Program-made: the position numbers and the translations under genes
Assembly: GCA_045597205.1 (NCBI GenBank)
Contig: JAZODT010000019.1
Span: 1-12,140 of the forward strand
Direction of reading: 5' to 3'
DNA from: UMGS755 sp045597205
GTDB lineage: Bacteria > Bacillota > Clostridia > UBA1381 > UBA9506
DNA: 12,140 nt
Shown: positions 7,293 to 12,140 of the stretch, in pieces
Layout: the number at the start of each line of letters is the position of its first letter
Position numbering within the stretch: the first letter of the stretch is position 1
Notes under the pieces: model-generated
Seen by the model: only the letters and a program-made list of their open reading frames with translations
Told to the model about the DNA's origin: nothing
The model's database searches: none

Positions 7293-7328
7293 AAAAAGAG
7301 CTGTCGCAATTGCGACAGCTCTTTTTTT
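7293..7328. terminator. Bidirectional intrinsic terminator between eno and the ybaK-like gene
   Basis: Positions 7293-7326 form a 34-nt perfect palindrome centred between 7309 and 7310. It has a GC-containing core (GAGCTGTCGC and its complement), flanked by five A residues on the left and seven T on the right. Either strand gives a hairpin followed by a U-run, so it can end the glycolytic operon and the convergent minus-strand gene. Confidence 0.92.
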
Positions 7329-7345
7329 CTATTTAAAATAATAAC

Positions 7346-7855
7346 TCACTCTGCAACATCCTCATAATTAAATGGCACCATCTTCTGCAAATCCTCTGGA
7401 TTCATTTCAATCTGATAGCCAATTTTGCCGGCACTGAATAAAATAGTATCAAATAAAATGGCTGTTTCATGCAACACCGTTACAAACGGTTTTTTCATCC
7501 CAATAGGGGAACATCCACCGTGAATATACCCTGTAAGCGGTAATAATTCTTTGGATTTAATCATTTCAATAGATTTTTCACCCACTGCCTTAGCTGCCTT
7601 TTTTAAATTCAACTCGTTTTCTACGGGAATCACAAACACATAATGCTCACCGGATTTTCCCACTGTCACCAAGGTTTTAAACACATGGTCCGGGTCCTGA
7701 GAAAGAACCGCCGCCACCTCCACACCACTGATGGCTTCTGTTGCCGCATAACAATGAGCCGTATAAGAAAACCCTGCCTGCTCAATCAGCCGCATTACAT
7801 TGGTTTTTTGTTCTGAAAGTTTTTCCTCGTTTGTTTTTTTTGCCACAACACTCAT
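7346..7855 (-). CDS. ybaK: YbaK/EbsC-type Cys-tRNA(Pro) deacylase
   Basis: Predicted trans-editing enzyme that hydrolyses cysteine mis-attached to tRNA(Pro) by prolyl-tRNA synthetase. It is a single YbaK domain of 169 residues. Family marks are KTNVMRLIEQAGF (17-29), VFKTLV with K60 (the conserved lysine, likely equivalent to the functionally important one in YbaK), the ELNLKKAAKA helix, ELLPLTGYIHGGCSPIGMKK (103-122) and a final SAGKIGYQ strand. The start is uncertain. ATG 7855 has no clear ribosome site, whereas an in-frame GTG at 7846 sits behind GGATGAG. The 17 residues before KTNVM are longer than usual. The gene lies downstream of a terminator (7867-7892), and I saw no promoter of its own, so it may depend on read-through or a weak promoter inside the preceding gene. 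Confidence 0.9.
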   Translation of the reverse strand: MSVVAKKTNEEKLSEQKTNVMRLIEQAGFSYTAHCYAATEAISGVEVAAVLSQDPDHVFKTLVTVGKSGEHYVFVIPVENELNLKKAAKAVGEKSIEMIKSKELLPLTGYIHGGCSPIGMKKPFVTVLHETAILFDTILFSAGKIGYQIEMNPEDLQKMVPFNYEDVAE

Positions 7856-7866
7856 CCATTCTGTAA

Positions 7867-7892
7867 GAAAGGGGCAGATTGCTCTGCCCCTC
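7867..7892 (-). terminator. Terminator after the Na/Pi cotransporter gene
   Basis: GGGGCAGA (7871-7878) and TCTGCCCC (7883-7890) form a perfect 8-bp stem with a 4-nt loop. On the minus strand it is followed by TTTCTT, a short interrupted U-run. It begins 7 nt after the transporter stop codon. Because the tail is weak, some read-through into the deacylase gene is plausible. Confidence 0.75.
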
Positions 7893-7896
7893 TTGA

Positions 7897-9642
7897 TTAT
7901 TCCACATGATACTGAGTCGCATAAGCTGCGTACAGTTCTTTAAACTGTTCGCTGTCTTTTTTGATCATACTCATCGTCTCATGCACATTCATATTATTTT
8001 GGCTGGCATCTAACACGCAAACGGCAATGTTAGAGCAATGGTCGGAAACACGCTCTAAATTCGTGATTAAATCAGACCACACGAAACCCATTTCAATGGA
8101 GCAGCCACCCTTCTGCAAACGCAGAATATGATTGGTTCTTAATTTTTCTTTCAAATTATCAATAACCTGCTCTAAGGGTTCAACCTTGGCCGCTGCCTCT
8201 AAATCATTGTTGACAAAAGCAGTTTGTACCAAATCCAATATTTCGGATACTGCCCGGCACAGCACCTGTAATTCTTGGCGTCCCCCTTCAGAGAATTCTT
8301 TTTCTTTGCCCATCAGTTCTTCTGCCGATTCTAAAATATTCACACTGTGGTCGGAAATCCGATCAAAATCACCGATTGCCTTTAACAGTTTAGCCGTTTC
8401 CGTACTCTCCTGCTCGCTAAGCTGATGACCGCTGAGCTTAACCAGATAGGTACCCAAAATATCCTCATAATGATCTGCCTTAGATTCTTTTTCCCGAACT
8501 GTCTCTGCCAGTTTGGAATCATATTGTTGTAATAAGTGCAAACTTTCTTGTAAGCCTTTCACAGCACACTCTGCCATTTCAAATGTTACCTCACTGCAGC
8601 GTGCCAAGGCAATCGTCGGTGTTGTCAGCAATCTTTCATCAAGCTCTGCAATCGCTTCCTTCTTGTCGGTATCCGGCACCAGCTTAATAACCAGCTTTTC
8701 CAAAAGTCCCGACATGGGTAACAGCAGGGCTGTACACAAAACATTAAAGATTGAATGGGCAATCGCAATGCCAAATAAAGAGGCTGCTGCATCTAAAATA
8801 GCTGGCTTTAAAACTGCTGAAATAATACTGAAGACCGTCAGCCAAATTAGTGTGCCGATAATATTAAAGGAAAGATGTACAAATGCCGCCCGTTTCGCAT
8901 TTTTATTCGCGCCAATTGAAGAAAGCATAGCCGTAATACAGGTACCGATATTTTGACCCATAATAATGGGAATGGCTGCTCCGTAGGAAACCTGACCGGT
9001 CACAGCCAAAGCCTGTAAAATACCAACTGACGCCGAGCTGGATTGAATAATAGCTGTTAAAATAGCACCCACAATTACACCCAGAATGGGGTTTTTAAAC
9101 ATAATAAACATGTTTTGGAACGCTGGCACATCAGCAAGGCCTGCCACAGCGTCCGACATAGTATCCATACCGAACATGAGCGTTGCAAAACCTAATAAAA
9201 TAGAACCCGTATCTTTATTTTTACTGCTTTTGCCAAACATGGTCATGGCTGTACCAATTAAAGCTAAAATCGGCGTAAAGGATGTGGGCTTTAACAGTTT
9301 AATAAAGACATTGCTTGAATCAATACCGCCTAAGCTCAAAATCCAGGCGGTCACTGTGGTGCCAACGTTGGCACCCATAATCACGTTGATGGCCTGCTTT
9401 AAGGTCATGAGTGCTGAGTTAACAAAACCAACCACCATAACCGTGGTAGCAGAAGAACTCTGAATAATAGCCGTCACAGCCAAGCCGGTTAAAAAGCCTG
9501 CTGCTTTATTCTGGGTCAGCTTGCCCAACAGCATTTTTAAGCTACCGCCGGCACGACGTTCTAAGCCGTCACCCATAACATTCATACCAAACAAAAATAG
9601 GCACAAACCACCAATTAAAGTCAATACGTCAAAAATGTCCAT
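7897..9642 (-). CDS. Na/Pi-cotransporter family protein with C-terminal PhoU-like domain
   Basis: Membrane protein of the sodium-phosphate cotransporter II family (NptA/YjbB-like). The two inverted-repeat cores are visible: QSSSATT (61-67) with GANVGTTVTA (90-99), and QSSSAS (200-205) with GQNIGTCITA (229-238). About eight hydrophobic segments fill residues 1-320. The cytoplasmic C-terminal part (about 340-575) is helical and acidic, with repeated three-helix features such as DFDRISDHSVNI and NLERVSDHCSNIAV, typical of PhoU domains. Its role is sodium-linked phosphate movement; some bacterial relatives act in phosphate export, so direction is not certain. ATG 9642 has AGGGG (9651-9655) 8 nt upstream. 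It starts 23 nt after the MFS gene, almost certainly in the same transcript. Confidence 0.93.
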   Translation of the reverse strand: MDIFDVLTLIGGLCLFLFGMNVMGDGLERRAGGSLKMLLGKLTQNKAAGFLTGLAVTAIIQSSSATTVMVVGFVNSALMTLKQAINVIMGANVGTTVTAWILSLGGIDSSNVFIKLLKPTSFTPILALIGTAMTMFGKSSKNKDTGSILLGFATLMFGMDTMSDAVAGLADVPAFQNMFIMFKNPILGVIVGAILTAIIQSSSASVGILQALAVTGQVSYGAAIPIIMGQNIGTCITAMLSSIGANKNAKRAAFVHLSFNIIGTLIWLTVFSIISAVLKPAILDAAASLFGIAIAHSIFNVLCTALLLPMSGLLEKLVIKLVPDTDKKEAIAELDERLLTTPTIALARCSEVTFEMAECAVKGLQESLHLLQQYDSKLAETVREKESKADHYEDILGTYLVKLSGHQLSEQESTETAKLLKAIGDFDRISDHSVNILESAEELMGKEKEFSEGGRQELQVLCRAVSEILDLVQTAFVNNDLEAAAKVEPLEQVIDNLKEKLRTNHILRLQKGGCSIEMGFVWSDLITNLERVSDHCSNIAVCVLDASQNNMNVHETMSMIKKDSEQFKELYAAYATQYHVE

Positions 9643-9665
9643 TACATCATCCCCTATTTTTTATT

Positions 9666-10910
9666 CTATTTCTTCATAAACCGCTTCCATAAAGGCATTG
9701 CCAAAAAGCAGAACAGAAAAGAGACTAAAGCCAAGATAATCCAAATCATAATGGTCACTGTCCAGCCATAGGCCTCTGCAGCAAATCCATAAAGATAGTT
9801 TGCCAGCATACAACCAAAGCAACCAAAGGCATTGGATATTCCAGCCACCATACCTATCTTGTTATAAGCACCGAACGTCGCCGGTAAATTAACATTTAAA
9901 AGCTGGCTGGCAGCCGTCATCATCGTGGTCATTACAGCTAGTAACAACACAATGAAAATAACCGCAATTTTCCCGTTAAACAATAATAATCCTAAAAGCG
10001 GTAACGATGCTACAAAAAACAATCCAATTGCTAACGGTAGGCTTTTGCAACGGTTTGGATATAACCAAGCGGAAAAGAATACACCGGTTAAGTTCAAGAA
10101 AATCAACACCGTTGTCAGCATACTGGAGGCACTGGGCGAAACCCCATAGCTCTCCATAATCATGGTGGGTACCCAGGTTTTCAGGCCGATATCCAGCATA
10201 CAACGAATTAAGGCGGGAATACAAATTAAAAACAAACCGCTGGCAAAAAAGATTTTTGTAAATGGTATTGCTTTCGTTTCCTGCTCCATTTGCTTTTCTT
10301 CCGGTTTTATTATTTCTTCAGGTATTAATTTTACTTGTACACGCTTCATAACAAACAGAGTAAAAAACACTACAGGAATCAATATAATAGCCGAAGCCCA
10401 AAACAACACGGGCCATGACCAGTATTTTAAAATGCCCATAGCAAGCAAATAACTGATTATTGTTCCAGAAGGGAAACAAAACGCAGTATATACCATGGCT
10501 TTCCGACGGTGTTCATATAATAAAACAGAAGATACCACCTTCACCACGGCAGGCCAAACGCCAAATTGAAAAATGCCGTTTAAGCTCCAGATGACTAACA
10601 TAGCAACAAAAGAGTCGGAAACGGCCATTAAACCGTTAGTCAGAATTGCACCCAAAAGACTGATTATAATAATTTTAAAGGGCGAAAAGCGGTCAGCTAA
10701 ATATCCTCCAAAAAATTGGGCAACGCCATAAAACAAATAAAAAGAGGCATTAATAATCCCGGCATTTGTTTTTGAAAATAACTCTTCACTCACAATGGCA
10801 GCAATAGCCGTTGAATACGTATTTTTCGTCATTGATAAAATAGTGTATGCAACAAAACAGGCTAAAAAGGCCAGCCAACTGGTTTTTTCATCTTCCAAAC
10901 GTCTGGTCAT
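9666..10910 (-). CDS. MFS transporter, organophosphate:phosphate antiporter-like
   Basis: Twelve-helix major facilitator protein of 414 residues. The loop between helices 2 and 3 reads GGYLADRFSPFK (68-79), and the preceding SKTNAGIINASFYLFYGVAQ, together with GIFQFGVWP (112-120) and GLKTWVPT (242-249), resembles GlpT/UhpT-type antiporters. A charged loop (about 190-217) separates the two six-helix halves. The arginines that bind phosphate in GlpT are not obvious at the expected places: TKN (28-30) stands where RKN would be, and D240 lies two before the G of GxxxW. The substrate is therefore unknown, although the partner gene suggests phosphate compounds. GAGGTG (10915-10920) lies 4 nt before ATG 10910. 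It is the first gene of the unit with the Na/Pi transporter. Confidence 0.85.
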   Translation of the reverse strand: MTRRLEDEKTSWLAFLACFVAYTILSMTKNTYSTAIAAIVSEELFSKTNAGIINASFYLFYGVAQFFGGYLADRFSPFKIIIISLLGAILTNGLMAVSDSFVAMLVIWSLNGIFQFGVWPAVVKVVSSVLLYEHRRKAMVYTAFCFPSGTIISYLLAMGILKYWSWPVLFWASAIILIPVVFFTLFVMKRVQVKLIPEEIIKPEEKQMEQETKAIPFTKIFFASGLFLICIPALIRCMLDIGLKTWVPTMIMESYGVSPSASSMLTTVLIFLNLTGVFFSAWLYPNRCKSLPLAIGLFFVASLPLLGLLLFNGKIAVIFIVLLLAVMTTMMTAASQLLNVNLPATFGAYNKIGMVAGISNAFGCFGCMLANYLYGFAAEAYGWTVTIMIWIILALVSFLFCFLAMPLWKRFMKK

Positions 10911-10953
10911 GGTGCACCTCTAAAGATAATTAATTCAAATTTCCTCAGTATGC

Positions 10954-10982
10954 ATTATATCACATAGTTTCTGCAGAATCAA
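10954..10982 (-). promoter_or_regulatory. Promoter of the MFS-Na/Pi transporter unit
   Basis: The minus strand has TTGATT (10977-10982), a 17-nt spacer and a perfect TATAAT (10954-10959). Start is predicted near 10947, giving a leader of about 37 nt. No clear operator or Pho-box repeat was seen around it. Confidence 0.82.
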
Positions 10983-11007
10983 GGATTTTTAGACTTTAAA
11001 TATATGT

Positions 11008-11047
11008 AAAAAAGCTATAGCAAAACGAATTAATTTTGTTATAGCTT
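11008..11047 (-). terminator. Terminator after the ABC-F gene
   Basis: AAGCTATA (11012-11019) plus CAAAA (11021-11025) pair with TTTTG (11034-11038) plus TATAGCTT (11040-11047), leaving one mismatch and an 8-nt loop. On the minus strand the hairpin runs into six T residues (11013-11008). It lies 8 nt after the ABC-F stop codon and upstream of the transporter promoter, separating the two units. Confidence 0.8.
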
Positions 11048-11055
11048 CATAAAAT

Positions 11056-12140
11056 TTAATCTGCCAATGCTTCCCATTTTTCATAAAGCAAAAGCAATTT
11101 TTCATTCAGTTTATCTGCTTCTTCTGTGAGTACCTGTGCCTGTTCATAATCGGCAGCTATCGTTTCATCTGTCAATAGCATTTCAATTTCTGCTAACCTT
11201 TGTTCACAGGCTTCAATACCCTGCTCGGCTTTTTTTCTTTCGTTATCACGCTTGCGGGCTTCTGCCGCCGCCTGCTTTTGCTGACGGTATGCATCCTTAC
11301 CCTCACCCGTCTCCGATGCCTTTTCTGCCTGTGGCGCTGTCTTTTTCTTTTCCAAAAAATAGTCGTAATCGCCGGGATAAACCGTTAATCCCTGTGGCTC
11401 CATACAGCAAATCGAATGAGCCAAACGGTTAATAAAATAACGGTCATGGGAAACAATAAGGCAAGTGCCTTCATATTCTAAAAGTGCCGCCTCTAACGCC
11501 TCACGTGAGGCAATATCCAAATGGTTTGTAGGCTCATCAAGCAGTAAAAAATTCACATCCGAAAGCATTAATTTAACCAAGGATACCCGTGCCCGTTCCC
11601 CACCGGATAGTTCACGGATTAAGGAAAAGACCTCCTCGCCCTTAAAAAGAAACGCTGCTAATGCATTGCGAATTTCTGTTTGTGTTAAATGAGGATGAGC
11701 ATCTGCCACCTCTTCAAAAATGGTTTTGTCCAAATGTAAATCAGATTGTGTCTGGTCATACCAACCCGGTGCAATGTTGGCACCTAGCCGCAGCGTGCCA
11801 CCCATCGGCTTTAATTTGCCGGCAATCAACTTAAACAAGGTTGTTTTGCCGCAACCGTTGGGTCCCAGCAAAAATAACCTTTCTCCCTTGCGAATTGTTA
11901 AGTTAGCTTGGGAAAACAGTTGTTTTTGTTCAAAACCCATAGAAAGTTCAGAAAGCACCAAAACATCCTGACCGCCACCCGCTTTAGCGTTTAAAGAAAA
12001 ATGCATGCTTTTTGTCTGGCTTTGAGGCGCCTCTAATGTTTTTTCCAAACGCTCAATCATTTTCATTTTGCTTTCAGCCGTTTTAATGTTTTTTTCTCTG
12101 TTCCACTGCCGTTGCTGACGGACGATGCCCTCTAACCGTT
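11056..12140 (-). CDS. ABC-F family ATPase, C-terminal part (gene continues past the right edge)
   Basis: Soluble ABC-F protein, a family that acts on the ribosome (translation rescue, or in some members antibiotic protection) rather than transporting. Only the second half is in the window, and the frame stays open to the right end, so the first ATPase domain is missing. The inter-domain linker is partly visible (12138 to about 12000, ending near MIERLEKTLEAP). Counting from the internal Met at 12066, the second ATPase domain has Walker A GPNGCGKT (68-75), signature LSGGERAR (153-160), Walker B LLLDEPTNHLD (174-184) and H207 in SHDRYF. A charged linker and a C-terminal coiled coil (about 255-333) follow, as in Uup/YdiF-type members. 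The exact subfamily cannot be set from half a protein. The Met at 12066 is internal, not the start. Confidence 0.93.
   Translation of the reverse strand, partial: RLEGIVRQQRQWNREKNIKTAESKMKMIERLEKTLEAPQSQTKSMHFSLNAKAGGGQDVLVLSELSMGFEQKQLFSQANLTIRKGERLFLLGPNGCGKTTLFKLIAGKLKPMGGTLRLGANIAPGWYDQTQSDLHLDKTIFEEVADAHPHLTQTEIRNALAAFLFKGEEVFSLIRELSGGERARVSLVKLMLSDVNFLLLDEPTNHLDIASREALEAALLEYEGTCLIVSHDRYFINRLAHSICCMEPQGLTVYPGDYDYFLEKKKTAPQAEKASETGEGKDAYRQQKQAAAEARKRDNERKKAEQGIEACEQRLAEIEMLLTDETIAADYEQAQVLTEEADKLNEKLLLLYEKWEALAD

Noticed and set aside
11056..12066. Met at 12066 as the start of a half-size ABC protein
   Set aside because: The frame remains open to the window edge, and the upstream codons read like the normal ABC-F inter-domain linker, so the gene is truncated by the window and not half-size.

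Overview
The window looks like a chromosomal segment from a low-to-moderate GC Firmicute, most likely a gut-type member of Clostridia. I base this on strong AGGAGG-type ribosome-binding sites, consensus sigma-A promoters, UGA used as a stop codon, a Gram-positive style glycolytic operon and an M23 cell-wall peptidase. No phage, IS element, CRISPR array or tRNA was recognised, and most of the window is ordinary core chromosome.

Left edge (1-423). This stretch holds no supported gene. It carries two tandem, perfect-consensus promoters on the minus strand, followed downstream by a sequence resembling the TGTACCTTGAAAACTGAA-type box found in clostridial rRNA leaders and spacers. I read it as the promoter and leader region of a ribosomal RNA operon whose 16S gene would lie just left of the window. 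Reading away from it is a two-gene plus-strand unit: a secreted M23 metallopeptidase (TTG start near 424) and a free-standing tandem-ACT protein resembling the regulatory half of aspartokinase.

Gap 1959-2422. It contains a possible frameshifted small cysteine-containing ORF on the minus strand, a strong leftward terminator hairpin with no assigned transcript, a doubtful plus-strand micro-ORF, and a good promoter for the next operon.

Glycolytic operon (2423-7278, plus strand). pgk, tpiA, gpmI and eno are packed with gaps of 23-34 nt, each with its own ribosome-binding site. Together they convert 1,3-bisphosphoglycerate to phosphoenolpyruvate, and triose-phosphate isomerase links the two trioses. 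The usual cggR and gapA genes are not upstream. The operon ends in a 34-nt perfect palindromic terminator that also serves the convergent genes.

Right half (7346-12140, minus strand). In transcription order: the C-terminal part of an ABC-F ATPase that runs off the right edge, with its terminator; then a promoter driving an MFS transporter resembling the organophosphate:phosphate antiporters, and a Na/Pi-cotransporter family protein with a C-terminal PhoU-like domain; then a terminator and a YbaK-type Cys-tRNA(Pro) deacylase. The two transporters, 23 nt apart, suggest a phosphate-related transport unit.

I did not find a convincing new multi-gene system. The items most worth a second look are the frameshifted small ORF with the orphan terminator beside it, the catalytic-domain-free ACT protein, and the putative rRNA promoter cluster.
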